Assembly: GCA_963831155.1 (NCBI GenBank)
Contig: CAWHOY010000005.1
Coordinates: forward strand, 496,001 to 560,000
Origin: CAVRXQ01 sp963831155
GTDB lineage: Bacteria > Actinomycetota > Acidimicrobiia > Acidimicrobiales > Bog-793
Direction of reading: 5' to 3'
Length of the DNA: 64,000 nt
In this document: positions 49,130 to 57,395 of the stretch, one piece after another
Numbering within the stretch: the first letter of the stretch is position 1
Layout of the letters: every line of letters begins with the position of its first letter
The notes under the pieces: model-generated
The model's input: the letters and a program-made list of their open reading frames with translations, nothing else
The model's database searches: none
What the model was told of the DNA's origin: nothing
Position numbers and translations under genes: made by a program

Positions 49130-49691
49130 TGTTGCTCCTGACAGTGACCAGTCCGACCCGTCGACGTGCTTGCGCATCGCTTCGACGCGCGCGCAGCAAA
49201 CGCCATTCGGCCGATCGCCCCTACGACCGCGATACGCCCGACAAAGAGGTCCTTCGTCCCTTATCCACACGGTCTCTGCAGGCAATCTGTAAAGGCGATC
49301 GAGGTCTGCGACAGCAAGAGGCTTTGCCGTCAGGGCCCTGACGAGGGAAAGAGAGAGACTGGCGATGGTTCAGCTCGGCTGCCGCACGTGATCCTCTGCA
49401 GCGCGCTCGCGTCCAGGATCTATGCACCATCCGTGCGAGATCAGACTGCGTGCACCGGCGACGGCGCGGCGCGGTTGCCCAGGTAGTGGCAAGAGCTCCG
49501 TTACCGCGGCTGTTGAACGTAGTCATTCCTCCGCTCAATTGGGCCGTTCGCCAGCCAGGTGGGCGTCATCGGACCCCGTTGTGAAAAGTCCAGTGAAGAC
49601 TGACCTGAGCCGTGCAAATGAGACGAACGCCGAGTCGATTTCCACGGGGGTTAGAAATGAGGGGACAATCAGACCGAAACTGAGGAGGCCG
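49130..49691. other. Gap without a convincing gene
   Basis: 562 bases upstream of the EAL gene. Open frames here have no ribosome site or family character. The start regions of two divergent genes fall at its ends. No tRNA or clear terminator seen. Confidence 0.5.
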
Positions 49692-49976
49692 ATGACCAGG
49701 GAAAACCGACTGAGGCACGAGATGCCTATCGATATCCGCCAGCTGACATGGGCCGGCGTTCTGATCGGCGTGGGCGCGGTTCTCTGGCTCGCCGGCGTAT
49801 CGCTCGGAAGTGCCGCTGTCGTTCGTGCCGCCAAACGGTGGATCCGTCAGCTTGATCAACCCCCAAGGGAGCTGGCCAAGATCAATTGGGTGCGATTCAA
49901 GAACGCCAAAACGGCCGGAACTGAAGCATGGAGAAACGGTTCATCTGCCAGGTTGTCTGCCGCCAGTAACTCGTAA
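49692..49976 (+). CDS. Small hypothetical membrane protein
   Basis: 94 aa from ATG 49692, with GAGGAGG six bases upstream. One helix (LTWAGVLIGVGAVLWLAGVSLG), then a basic soluble tail (RAAKRWIRQLDQPPREL; KNAKTAGTEAWRNG). No family recognised. Good ribosome site supports expression. Confidence 0.6.
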   Translation: MTRENRLRHEMPIDIRQLTWAGVLIGVGAVLWLAGVSLGSAAVVRAAKRWIRQLDQPPRELAKINWVRFKNAKTAGTEAWRNGSSARLSAASNS

Positions 49977-50035
49977 CGGCTCTCGATGCATACCGAGCAG
50001 AGACCTACCACTTTTCGCCAACGCCAGTAGGTCCG

Positions 50036-50182
50036 GTGCAACGTGACGTGAACGATCCCGATCTGTGGGACTGGGGCGATGATGACGAGGATCTTCCTCG
50101 ACGTCGCCATCCATGGCGTACCGTTCTTGTCGTAATCATCGTGCTATCGCTCGTGGTTTTGTTGCTCGTGAGCGCCCTGTAA
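50036..50182 (+). CDS. Tiny tail-anchored membrane protein
   Basis: 48 aa from GTG 50036. Acidic start (DPDLWDWGDDDEDLP), positive cluster (RRRHPWR), then a C-terminal helix (TVLVVIIVLSLVVLLLVSAL). Charge pattern and hydrophobic end look designed rather than random. Found by reading; too short for usual size limits. Confidence 0.55.
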   Translation: MQRDVNDPDLWDWGDDDEDLPRRRHPWRTVLVVIIVLSLVVLLLVSAL

Positions 50183-50302
50183 TTGGACCTACGTGTTTCG
50201 TAATCCTCTCGCACCTCGCGTCCCGGCGGTTGCGACAAGATCGGTCAACTTGCGAAGGCACTGATCATGGCGGAGTTTTGTGGTGCGAGCGACAGCTGTT
50301 CG

Positions 50303-50590
50303 CTATTTCGGTGACCGCACAACTTGCAGCCATCGACATGACGCAGCTGATTTGATTCTCCGACTTCCTTCAGCGTCTAAATACACCGTGAACGTCTCAT
50401 TTTCGGGAGAGACCCTGAGCCTGTGATAGGGCCGCTTGTCGGTTACGGCGGGCTCACCAGCTATCTCGGTGTCTTTCAATAGGCGGCGGAAGCGCATCGG
50501 GTCCGTATCAAAGACCCATGTCGTGCCTCCCGATTCGAAAATCGTTGGTGTCATGGTCAAATAGTGGAAGGCGAACCTGCCGTCGACCAC
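50303..50590 (-). CDS. Hypothetical protein, weak
   Basis: 95 codons: FHYLTMTPTIFESGGTTWVF, DKRPYHRLRVSPENETFTVY. Balanced composition, lower GC than core genes, but no clear ribosome site and no family known to me. It lies in an acquired-looking region and may be a fragment. Confidence 0.35.
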   Translation of the reverse strand: MVDGRFAFHYLTMTPTIFESGGTTWVFDTDPMRFRRLLKDTEIAGEPAVTDKRPYHRLRVSPENETFTVYLDAEGSRRIKSAASCRWLQVVRSPK

Positions 50591-50694
50591 GGCTTGCCCT
50601 GTGTCCTGGCTTGGAAGTCGGTGTCGATACCGTTACCGCTTCGGCACTTCAACGTTCCTCGCCGCAGGTTCGAAACCCGGCCCGTAAACAGCCA

Positions 50695-50727
50695 TTGATC
50701 ACATTTGTTCACTTTTGATCACATTTG
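50695..50727 (+). repeat. Tandem direct repeat TTGATCACATTTG
   Basis: TTGATCACATTTG occurs at 50695-50707 and exactly again at 50715-50727, 20 bp apart (two helical turns). Each contains the palindrome TGATCA. It lies 65 bp upstream of the secreted-protein gene at 50792, so it could be a pair of regulator sites. Confidence 0.65.
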
Positions 50728-50791
50728 ATTGGTACGACTTCCTTAGCCTTCGAAACGTAGCCCAGACCCGCTACACCAGGAGGCCCAGACC

Positions 50792-51505
50792 TTGCTTCGT
50801 AGATTCGCTTTCTTCGCCGTTTTCGCTCTTGTTATGACCTTGCCGGGCGTTGTGGGTGCTCAGACCCGGCCGCTTCTGTCCGATTCCTTTTCTTCGGTGC
50901 GCGTCGGCAAGTGTTTTGCCGAAGGCAGTTCGATCGACGCCAATTTCACTGACGTCTTCAATGGCTACGGCACACAGTGCATCAACCAAAATCACGAGCT
51001 TGCTCAAAGCCCTGAAGCGCCGGTCAGTCCGACCGGCACGCACGCAGCACTCGCCACTTCGAAACAGTCCTTCAGTGGCACCTTTGATGTCACGGCACAC
51101 GTGACAACGATCGCTCAACTGCGTAATCCGGCCAATAACTGGGAAGTGGCATGGCTGTTGTGGGACTACTCAAATGCCAACGCCTTCTACTACATGATCC
51201 TGAAGCCGCAGGGGTGGGAAGTCGGCAAGGAGTGGTGCAACACCGCCTACAGCCCCTGTGAGCAGTCCCAGGAATTCCTGGCAACAGGTTCGAGTCCGTC
51301 AGTCGCCGTCGGGACGACAGAGACGATGAGCGTCGACCAGAGCGTGCAGAATGGGATCCCGACGTTCGAGGTTTACGACGGCTCAACCCTGCTTGCGACG
51401 ATTAGCGATCCCGGCACTGTTTCGGCGCCGTACACGTCAGGCGAGATGGGGCTTTACGACGAAGAAGCCAGTGTCGCTTGGAGTTTGATTACCGTCGTGC
51501 GTTAG
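50792..51505 (+). CDS. Secreted protein, beta-sandwich-like
   Basis: 237 aa. TTG start after AGGAGG (eight bases). Signal peptide LRRFAFFAVFALVMTLPGVV with cleavage near GAQ. The mature part (LLSDSFSSVRVGKC; VAWLLWDYSNANAFYYMIL; GEMGLYDEEASVAWSLITVV) resembles laminin-G or DUF1080-type carbohydrate-binding sandwiches. Four Cys may form disulphides. No catalytic motif. Own promoter region with direct repeats. Confidence 0.75.
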   Translation: MLRRFAFFAVFALVMTLPGVVGAQTRPLLSDSFSSVRVGKCFAEGSSIDANFTDVFNGYGTQCINQNHELAQSPEAPVSPTGTHAALATSKQSFSGTFDVTAHVTTIAQLRNPANNWEVAWLLWDYSNANAFYYMILKPQGWEVGKEWCNTAYSPCEQSQEFLATGSSPSVAVGTTETMSVDQSVQNGIPTFEVYDGSTLLATISDPGTVSAPYTSGEMGLYDEEASVAWSLITVVR

Positions 51506-51983
51506 CGAACTTCGACACCAAGCCGCCGCAGCAACCTCTTGACGTCTCGCAACACGACTGTGCCTGACGAGCACACTCAAGGCAAATCATGTGGGCTTCG
51601 GGTCTGCACCGGGTTCCGTTGACATCGGTTGTGGCTAGTCAGGCAGCTCGATCGATCCGAGCGCCTTTGCAGGTCTCAGATCGTTGGCGACGGGCCCCAT
51701 TGCTCTTTTGGATAAGCCGACACCAGTGGTGGGTCCGGCGTCGCCTGGCCCTGCCAAGAGAGCAACGAAGAGCGAGACGAACCGCCTCGACGGTTCGTCT
51801 CTATGGCCTCGTCTACCAACAAGACATCAGCTTTTCCGACCCTTTGCCGAATGACGGTTAATCAGCACGATTGAGCGAACTGGTCAACTGCTCGTCGTTG
51901 ATCTCTCCCACCATCGTCGCTGGATCGAAGGAGTCGCGCCCCACATGAACGGCTAACGAACTCAGGAACGAGCCGTTGCCGAC
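51506..51983. other. Gap between convergent genes
   Basis: 478 bases with no convincing gene; a 90-codon frame at 51589 has no ribosome site. Contains a strong hairpin at 51774-51801. Confidence 0.5.
51774..51801. terminator. Likely bidirectional terminator hairpin
   Basis: Perfect 11-bp stem GAGACGAACCG (51774-51784) / CGGTTCGTCTC (51791-51801) with a six-base loop CCTCGA. Only a short T run follows. It lies between two genes that point toward each other. Confidence 0.6.
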
Positions 51984-54485
51984 CTATAGAACGAACACCT
52001 GATGCACGCTGCGACTGCCACCAGTGACGGTAGTCACGAGGCGCATCGCGTATTGACGCTTGCGATGCGCGAGTAGGACCTTTGCGAGTGCCGCCCCCAG
52101 CTTTGTGAAGTGGAAGACGACTGTCGCGGTCTGGTCACCGGCGAGCGAGAAATTGGCTTTGGCAATAGTCTCGTGGGTCGCGAATGTCTTCGCGCCCTCC
52201 TTTAATGTGACTGCCGCACTCACCGTTCCGCTGCCGTGACACGAAGCGGCCGCGCCACAATCCAGTTTGATTTCAATACCCTTCGCACTGATTTGTGCGC
52301 GCGTCGCGCTAAGGCTGAGCTTCGGAACTGCGGCAACGCCGCTTGGAACCCCCGAAGGCGGAGGTGCATTAGTTGGGGGATTAACCGTCAGCATGAAGCT
52401 CTGAGTCGCCGGCGTACCGATTTCATTGTTCGCCGTGATCGTGATCGGATAGCTGCCTTCTGAGCCAAACGCTGTGGTTCCCGAGAGCGTTGCTGTTCCG
52501 TTGCCGTTGTCCACGAAAGTGATGCCAGACGGGAGGGTGCCCGATTCACTCAGAGCCGGTGTCGGCGTTCCCGTGGATTGCACCATGAACGTCTGCTCCG
52601 ATCCGGTGACGAAGTCAACAGAGCTGGAAGAAGTGATCATCGGTGTCGAATCAACGGTGAGAGTGACGGACTCCGTCGCGTTGGGAGAGATCCCATTCGA
52701 CGCGGTCACAGTGATCGGATAGGTCCCTCCGGTGCCCGATGCAGGAGTGCCCGACAAGGTGCCGCCCGAGAAGGTGACACCAGAAGGTAGTGCTCCCGTC
52801 TCAGAGAAGGTCGGTGTTGCGGACCCGGTGGCAGACCAGGCGAAGCTGCCGGCGACTCCGACGGTGAAGGTGACCGCGTCCGGGCCGCTGATCGTCGGAG
52901 GTGGCCACGCCGATCCGTCGTCACTGGCGTCGCCTGAGTAGTCCGCCGTGAATACGCCACTAGAGGTGTCCAGGCCAGAACATGAGACTTGGTCGGATGC
53001 GTCTATTGCGGTGGGCGGACAGCTCGAGATAGGAAGTCCGTTGTCCAGGATCGTGACATTCCCCTGCAAGGTCTCTGTCGTTGCTTCTTCTACCGACTCG
53101 CGCGCCAGTGGTGACGCAAGCAGCTGGGACGCCTCTTCGCCGCCAGGGGAAACAGTGACCGTGACGGAGCCCGACCCGTCAGGTGTAAGAACGGTCGAGG
53201 TCGGGCTGAGGGAGCCGATCGCCTGAGAAGCTTCCATGATGAGCGCTGTGTCGTTCCCGTTGGAGGCGCTCTGGTATCCGACCGTGACGCAGGAGGCATC
53301 GCCGCTGATTGGGACACAGGAGACGCCCCATAGGTCGGCGGCACCGGATACCCCGACCGGCTCAATTGGCGCTGGCGTCGGTGTCAGCGACCAATTAGAG
53401 CCATCCCATGTCTCGACGATCGCAAGCACCGGGTAGCCGAGTCCCGATGAGTTCTCGCCACCCCCGCCGTAGCCGACGGCTATGCATGCCTGCGGCGAGA
53501 CGCAGGACACGCCGAGAAGGATGCCGCCACCTGCATCGCCGGCTCCAAGACCATTGGCTGGCAAATTCGGACTGGGTGAAATCGACCAGGTCGTTCCATC
53601 CCAGATCTCAGTCAAGGTGACGCCCCAGCCCAGTCCGGGCGGTTGATCCGAGCCAACAGCGACACAGAACGAGGCGCTTGCGCACGACACGCCGTAGAGA
53701 AAATTAGAGGCAACGGTGCCAGGCGTAACTGCCGATTGCGTGGACCAGGTCCCTCCGTTCAATACGAGCGAGGTGAGCGAGTTGTCATTGTTGCCAACTG
53801 CGACGCAGCTCGTCGGGCTCGAACAGGACACCGACGCAAAGGTCGTGTCCGCAACTTGGCTCATCGCCATCGTCCAGGCGGTGCCGTCCCAACTCTCAAC
53901 TACACCGCCGTTGCTGTCCGCACCGACGGCAACGCACATCGTTGCCGAAGGGCAGGAGATGCCGGAGAGATCGACGTGCGTCCCCGATGATTCGGGATTC
54001 GAGACAATCGACCAGTCTGTGCCGTTCCACTCCTCGATCACACCTACGCCCACACCTACGCCGGAGGAGAGCGCTCCGTCAGCCATGCAGAATGATTCAG
54101 AAGCGCACGACACACCGTTCAGTTGGAGTGATCCACCTGGCTCGACGAGCGGGGCGGTGCTCCACTCGCCATCGTTGAAGATGAGAGAGCTTGTTGCATA
54201 CTCGTTCGAATCGAGTGCTATGCAATAGTTCGAATCGGGACAGGAGATGGTGCTCACCTGTGAGAAGCCGAGGTCTGCTGGACCGCTGTCCAAGACCCAG
54301 GTTGCGGCACCCGTCGACGCAGACGCTGGGACACTTGTTGCGATGACGAATCCGATACTCGCCAGCACGACAACTACAGAGACGAGAACGACTCCAACGC
54401 TTCGGAGAGTGCTCACTTCAACCGCCGCTTCCGCGCGTTTCAGGCCCACTGATTGCACGGGGTCACGGTGCCAGGAGAAACTCAA
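51984..54485 (-). CDS. Large secreted Cys-repeat (propeller-like) and Ig-like protein
   Basis: Up to 833 aa. Membrane/signal segment TLRSVGVVLVSVVVVLASIG then cleavage near SASA. Residues about 60-440 have some seven to eight repeats of about 45-55 residues of the form GVSCxSxxxCxAVG...WDGTxWS, e.g. GISCPSATMCVAVGADSNGG and SVSCSSPTSCVAVGNNDN. This pattern suits a disulphide-stapled beta-propeller. Residues about 440-740 are Ig-like (GNVTILDNGLPISSCPP; TYPITVTASNGISPNATESV; SYPITITANNEIGTPATQSF). The C-terminus is Lys/Arg-rich with no visible anchor. Start uncertain: TTG 54485, or a GTG shortly before the signal. Probably surface adhesion or binding; unproved. Confidence 0.82.
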   Translation of the reverse strand: MSFSWHRDPVQSVGLKRAEAAVEVSTLRSVGVVLVSVVVVLASIGFVIATSVPASASTGAATWVLDSGPADLGFSQVSTISCPDSNYCIALDSNEYATSSLIFNDGEWSTAPLVEPGGSLQLNGVSCASESFCMADGALSSGVGVGVGVIEEWNGTDWSIVSNPESSGTHVDLSGISCPSATMCVAVGADSNGGVVESWDGTAWTMAMSQVADTTFASVSCSSPTSCVAVGNNDNSLTSLVLNGGTWSTQSAVTPGTVASNFLYGVSCASASFCVAVGSDQPPGLGWGVTLTEIWDGTTWSISPSPNLPANGLGAGDAGGGILLGVSCVSPQACIAVGYGGGGENSSGLGYPVLAIVETWDGSNWSLTPTPAPIEPVGVSGAADLWGVSCVPISGDASCVTVGYQSASNGNDTALIMEASQAIGSLSPTSTVLTPDGSGSVTVTVSPGGEEASQLLASPLARESVEEATTETLQGNVTILDNGLPISSCPPTAIDASDQVSCSGLDTSSGVFTADYSGDASDDGSAWPPPTISGPDAVTFTVGVAGSFAWSATGSATPTFSETGALPSGVTFSGGTLSGTPASGTGGTYPITVTASNGISPNATESVTLTVDSTPMITSSSSVDFVTGSEQTFMVQSTGTPTPALSESGTLPSGITFVDNGNGTATLSGTTAFGSEGSYPITITANNEIGTPATQSFMLTVNPPTNAPPPSGVPSGVAAVPKLSLSATRAQISAKGIEIKLDCGAAASCHGSGTVSAAVTLKEGAKTFATHETIAKANFSLAGDQTATVVFHFTKLGAALAKVLLAHRKRQYAMRLVTTVTGGSRSVHQVFVL

Positions 54486-54948
54486 TGCCTAGTTCGTTGC
54501 ATCTCCGCCCGGGGCGACTCACTCAAGTGTGCACGGGGGTCTGGGAGCACGATGAGCACATCACCGAAATTCCAAGCTCATTTGGCAAGTTGGTGGTCGG
54601 CACCACGCGAACACGAAACAACGAAGTACTACAGGAAGCATACGCGGCCAAGGCAACTTCCTTAGCGTCGGACATGATCAAATTGGCTCAGTAGCAAGGT
54701 TGATGAGCCGCACTCGCGGCCGAAGCAGCCGTTCTGCCGACTTCGGTCGCGCTGCAAACCTCCCGCCCTTCCGGCCTTCGCTCCTGAGACCGGCTCGTTT
54801 TGACCATCCGCAAAGTGCCGTTGGTGCACACCCTGTAGGTGCGCTTCCTCGATCACAGCACCGCAAACTGCACCGTTTGGAGCAGCTACGGCGTGCGCGC
54901 GCTCGTCGGCTGTGATCGCGCCGCCCCGCCGTCGCAGGCCCTTCGGCT
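54486..54948. other. Gap with no supported gene
   Basis: A 69-codon plus-strand frame starts at 54485 but lacks a ribosome site and overlaps the 5' end of the secreted-protein gene. The rest has no coding character. It leads into mobile-element remnants. Confidence 0.45.
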
Positions 54949-55123
54949 CGGCAACGCCCCCGACGATTCACTCAGGTGCTCGCGGCGATGGCGAAAGCGG
55001 CGGGCGTGCCCGTCGGGAAGTACCACACACTACGCCACGGTCACGCGACGGCTGGGATCGAAGCGGGGTCGACGTGAAGGTCATGTCGGAGCGGCTCGGT
55101 CACTCGAGTTACGCGATCACCGC
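54949..55123 (+). pseudogene. Tyrosine integrase C-terminal fragment
   Basis: Readable as RQRPRRFTQVLAAMAKAAG, KYHTLRHGHATAGIEAG, then after a one-base shift in GGGG (55065-55068) VDVKVMSERLGHSSYAIT. HxLRH and LGHSS are the recombinase box II motifs. The N-terminal domain, catalytic Lys and Tyr are missing. It lies 200 bp before tRNA-Pro, outside the 47-bp repeats, so it may be a relic of this or an earlier integration. Confidence 0.72.
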
Positions 55124-55131
55124 ACTTGAGT

Positions 55132-55203
55132 TCAGGTGGTCGACGCAACGACCTCGTTCAACGCTTCCAATGGTGACATCCAGTCGAGGGTCTTGCGTGG
55201 ACG
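55132..55203 (-). pseudogene. IS30-family transposase C-terminal remnant
   Basis: Reverse-strand codons read RPRKTLDWMSPLEALNEVVA followed by two Ser/Thr codons and stop. RPRKTL..SPxEAL is the typical end of IS30 transposases. Only about 24 codons remain. Confidence 0.55.
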
Positions 55204-55326
55204 CCCGGGCGGCGGCGGCCAAGGTGGCCGCGGCAATCGACGGTTGAAGACGGTTCGGGGCATTTCGGGGTATGAGGCGGTTTCAGGGGCGTCGCGAAGG
55301 ACCCGCGATAGCCTCTGAGCAGGAAC

Positions 55327-55399
55327 GGGCTGTGGCGCAGCTTGGTTAGCGCGCTTGACTGGGGGTCAAGAGGTCCCGGGTTCAAATCCCGGCAGCCCG
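55327..55399 (+). tRNA. tRNA-Pro (anticodon GGG)
   Basis: Cloverleaf: acceptor GGGCTGT pairing with GCAGCCC, D arm with GCGCAGCTTGGTTAGCGC, anticodon stem CTTGA/TCAAG with loop CTGGGGG (anticodon GGG, Pro), T arm CCGGGTTCAAATCCCGG. CCA not encoded. Its 3' part is duplicated at 61501. Confidence 0.92.
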
Positions 55400-55401
55400 A
55401 C
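55355..55401 (+). repeat. Left attachment-site copy (in tRNA-Pro)
   Basis: 47 bases from the anticodon stem to two bases past the tRNA, beginning TTGACTGGGGGTCAAG. Identical to 61501-61547. Typical attL arrangement in which the element restores the tRNA. Confidence 0.8.
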
Positions 55402-55495
55402 CGGGAAATAGCAGTTCAGTGGCGCGAGATATCGGTTGGATTTCCCCGAAGGGCCTGGGGTGCTACCGAACTGCTACCGGAGGGGGAGCGCGGCC

Positions 55496-55579
55496 ATGTC
55501 TCTGGATGCCGAGGCGAAGGACAACCTGCTCGCAGCGTTGAAGCACATGAAGGACGCGATGCGCGCCACCTCCGAATAA
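55496..55579 (+). CDS. 27-residue frame, possibly a remnant
   Basis: ATG preceded by GGAGGGGG. Reads MSLDAEAKDNLLAALKHMKD then seven residues. Strong ribosome site and helical composition, but too short to assign. Could be a leader or the start of a decayed gene. Confidence 0.35.
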   Translation: MSLDAEAKDNLLAALKHMKDAMRATSE

Positions 55580-55636
55580 CGCTCGAAAGAGGGACGACGA
55601 GCAGAGCCCCGGATGTTCTTCCGTCTCGAGCGCAAC

Positions 55637-55972
55637 CTACCTCCCCTTGCTCACCGTGTGGAGGTGACGTGACGCACCTCGATGTCCCTTGCGGGCGCTC
55701 CGATCGGCCAAGACCTCCAGCAATTCCCCGATCGTCTGCTCTCGGATGATGGATTCTCCCAACGGAACATGCGCCTGGATGCGGTAGCGATTGCGACGGC
55801 CTTCCTTCTCCTTGACGACGTAGCCAGTTGCGATCAGGTCGCAGACGATTCCAAAGGCGGTGCGATCGGTGATGCCCAGCGTGGCGGCGATATCGCGCAG
55901 GCGCACCCCCGGGTCACGGGCGATGCAGACGAGGGCTTTCGCATGGTTGGTGAGGAAACTGAACTCCGCCAT
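55637..55972 (-). CDS. Winged-helix transcriptional regulator
   Basis: 111 aa. HTH: DPGVRLRDIAATLGITDRTAFGIVCDLIATGYV, wing KEKEGRRNRYRIQAHVP, like MarR/ArsR-type proteins. Divergent from the DUF6458 gene; the 140-bp gap holds repeated CTAGT motifs. Likely local regulator of the island genes. Confidence 0.78.
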   Translation of the reverse strand: MAEFSFLTNHAKALVCIARDPGVRLRDIAATLGITDRTAFGIVCDLIATGYVVKEKEGRRNRYRIQAHVPLGESIIREQTIGELLEVLADRSARKGHRGASRHLHTVSKGR

Positions 55973-55983
55973 CGGACCCCAAT

Positions 55984-56030
55984 CTAGTGGCTCATTACGT
56001 GCAACAAATTGCTAGTAATCGAACTCTAGT
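55984..56030. promoter_or_regulatory. Three CTAGT repeats, candidate operators
   Basis: CTAGT at 55984, 56012 and 56026, the first and third inside TCTAGTG. The stretch is AT-rich and lies between the regulator and the small membrane-protein genes it faces. Confidence 0.45.
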
Positions 56031-56113
56031 GTATGCTCGCAGTTATTAGCAGTCCACTGTCGACGACCGAATCCGGTCGACGCAGCGGTCTACCAGAGAG
56101 AGAAGCAGAAGAC

Positions 56114-56377
56114 ATGGGCCGCACAGGAATGTTCTTCAGCGTCGTCGCGATTGCCGTTGGTGCCGTTCTGCACTGGGCGGTGACCACCACCGGTCACGGG
56201 TTCAACGTATCCACCGTCGGGATCATCCTCCTGGTCGTCGGAGCCGTCGGCCTGGTCGCCTCGACGATCATCTTCGCCATGTCCCGTCGTCCGGCGGGTG
56301 GCACGCATCACAGCTACGACCGTGAAACGGTCGACGCGCAAGGTCGCTCGACCGAGGTGCACGAAAAGGTCGCCTAG
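56114..56377 (+). CDS. DUF6458-like small membrane protein
   Basis: 87 aa from ATG 56114 (GAGAGAGAAG upstream). Two helices (GMFFSVVAIAVGAVLHWAV; VGIILLVVGAVGLVASTIIF) and a polar tail (GTHHSYDRETVDAQG). Matches my memory of the actinobacterial DUF6458 pattern. Role unknown. Confidence 0.78.
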   Translation: MGRTGMFFSVVAIAVGAVLHWAVTTTGHGFNVSTVGIILLVVGAVGLVASTIIFAMSRRPAGGTHHSYDRETVDAQGRSTEVHEKVA

Positions 56378-56424
56378 TGCGCGTCACTCACAAGATCAAC
56401 ATTTTGGAAGAGGGTTTGCCCCTG

Positions 56425-56790
56425 ATGTCAGTCAAATCAACAGAGTCCCGACGCATTTCGTCGCTGCTCGGTCAGCGCCGAGTCTCAGGCACCGTGATGG
56501 TGGCGGTGCTGAGTTCCGCTCTTTTGTTCGGCCTGATCGGTTTCGCCCTTCACACGCTTTGGATTGTCGCGATCGTCGTCCTCGCCCTCGGGCTCGGCTA
56601 CGTCGTCGCCAACGCCCGTCAGGATCGCAGAGACGTGATCGACGGGAATCGGGAGGACGCCGTAAGCGCGAGCGATGCACTTATCGAGGAATCGGGCGTT
56701 GTCGACAAGCCGAAAGCTGCACCTGCCAAGCGACCTCGGAGGACGGTGTCCAGCCCGAAGACGAGCTCACTCGTGAACGATCGGGCATAA
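56425..56790 (+). CDS. Small two-helix membrane protein
   Basis: 121 aa. Helices VSGTVMVAVLSSALLFGLIG and LWIVAIVVLALGLGYVVANA, then a Lys/Pro-rich tail (KPKAAPAKRPRRTVSSPK). A GTG at 56377 abutting the previous stop is an alternative start. No family assigned; probably co-transcribed with its neighbours. Confidence 0.65.
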   Translation: MSVKSTESRRISSLLGQRRVSGTVMVAVLSSALLFGLIGFALHTLWIVAIVVLALGLGYVVANARQDRRDVIDGNREDAVSASDALIEESGVVDKPKAAPAKRPRRTVSSPKTSSLVNDRA

Positions 56791-56807
56791 ACGCGTAGCT
56801 AAGGAAA

Positions 56808-56984
56808 GTGACCAGGAAGATGATCATCCTGCTGCTGTTGCTATTTGTTCTCCTCTGTTTCGGACTGGGTTTCACTGCGCATTTCTTGTGGTTCATCGCA
56901 GCGGTCTTGTTCGTGTTGTGGTTGGTTGGATTCGTACGAGGACACGGCGAGCGTGCCGGGAGGCATCACTTCTACCGGTGGTGA
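56808..56984 (+). CDS. Short hydrophobic protein
   Basis: 58 aa, GTG 56808 with AAGGA upstream (ATG 56820 also possible). Almost all membrane: IILLLLLFVLLCFGLGFTAH and LWFIAAVLFVLWLVGFVRG, ending HHFYRW. Resembles the hydrophobic-protein family of Streptomyces. Confidence 0.7.
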   Translation: MTRKMIILLLLLFVLLCFGLGFTAHFLWFIAAVLFVLWLVGFVRGHGERAGRHHFYRW

Positions 56985-57061
56985 CCGACAACCGCACGAC
57001 ATCTGTGCAAATTCGATTCTGAGTACGACCCTCTTCTTACGTCCCAAGAAAGGATTCGGCC

Positions 57062-57235
57062 ATGGCCACAACCGACAAGGCAAGAAACACCGCGCAACAA
57101 GCGAAGGGAAAGCTAAAAGAGACGGCGGGCAAGGTCAGCGGCAACAACAAACTCCGAGCAAAGGGCAATGCCGACCAAGTAAAGGGCAATCTCAAGCAGG
57201 CCGGTGAAAAGGTCAAGGACGCGCTCAGAAAGTGA
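57062..57235 (+). CDS. CsbD-family stress protein
   Basis: 57 aa, ATG 57062. ARNTAQQAKGKLKETAGKVS and ADQVKGNLKQAGEKVKDALR show the paired KGKxKE...AGK pattern of CsbD, a sigma-B-controlled family in Bacillus. AAGGA lies near the start. Found by reading; short for default gene callers. Confidence 0.85.
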   Translation: MATTDKARNTAQQAKGKLKETAGKVSGNNKLRAKGNADQVKGNLKQAGEKVKDALRK

Positions 57236-57395
57236 CGCTGATCCGATCGACGCCAACGGCAAAGACTCCGAGTGGGCACTCGTCTTTGCCACTCGATTCG
57301 CGAGCTTGCTCCGAACTGAAGGGGACGGTCGCCTTTTGGGAGCGACTCACATTCGCGCTCCCGACCGAAACAAGTCCGCAGGCAAAGGACGAGGG

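Noticed and set aside
50664..50693. tRNA-like T-arm (GGTTCGAAACC)
   Set aside because: The stem does not pair properly and no cloverleaf can be built around it.
51589..51861. 90-codon frame in the gap after the secreted protein
   Set aside because: No start context, Arg/Trp-rich nonsense composition, covers a terminator hairpin.
54485..54694. 69-codon plus-strand frame divergent from the repeat protein
   Set aside because: No ribosome site and overlaps the other gene's start; not recognisable.
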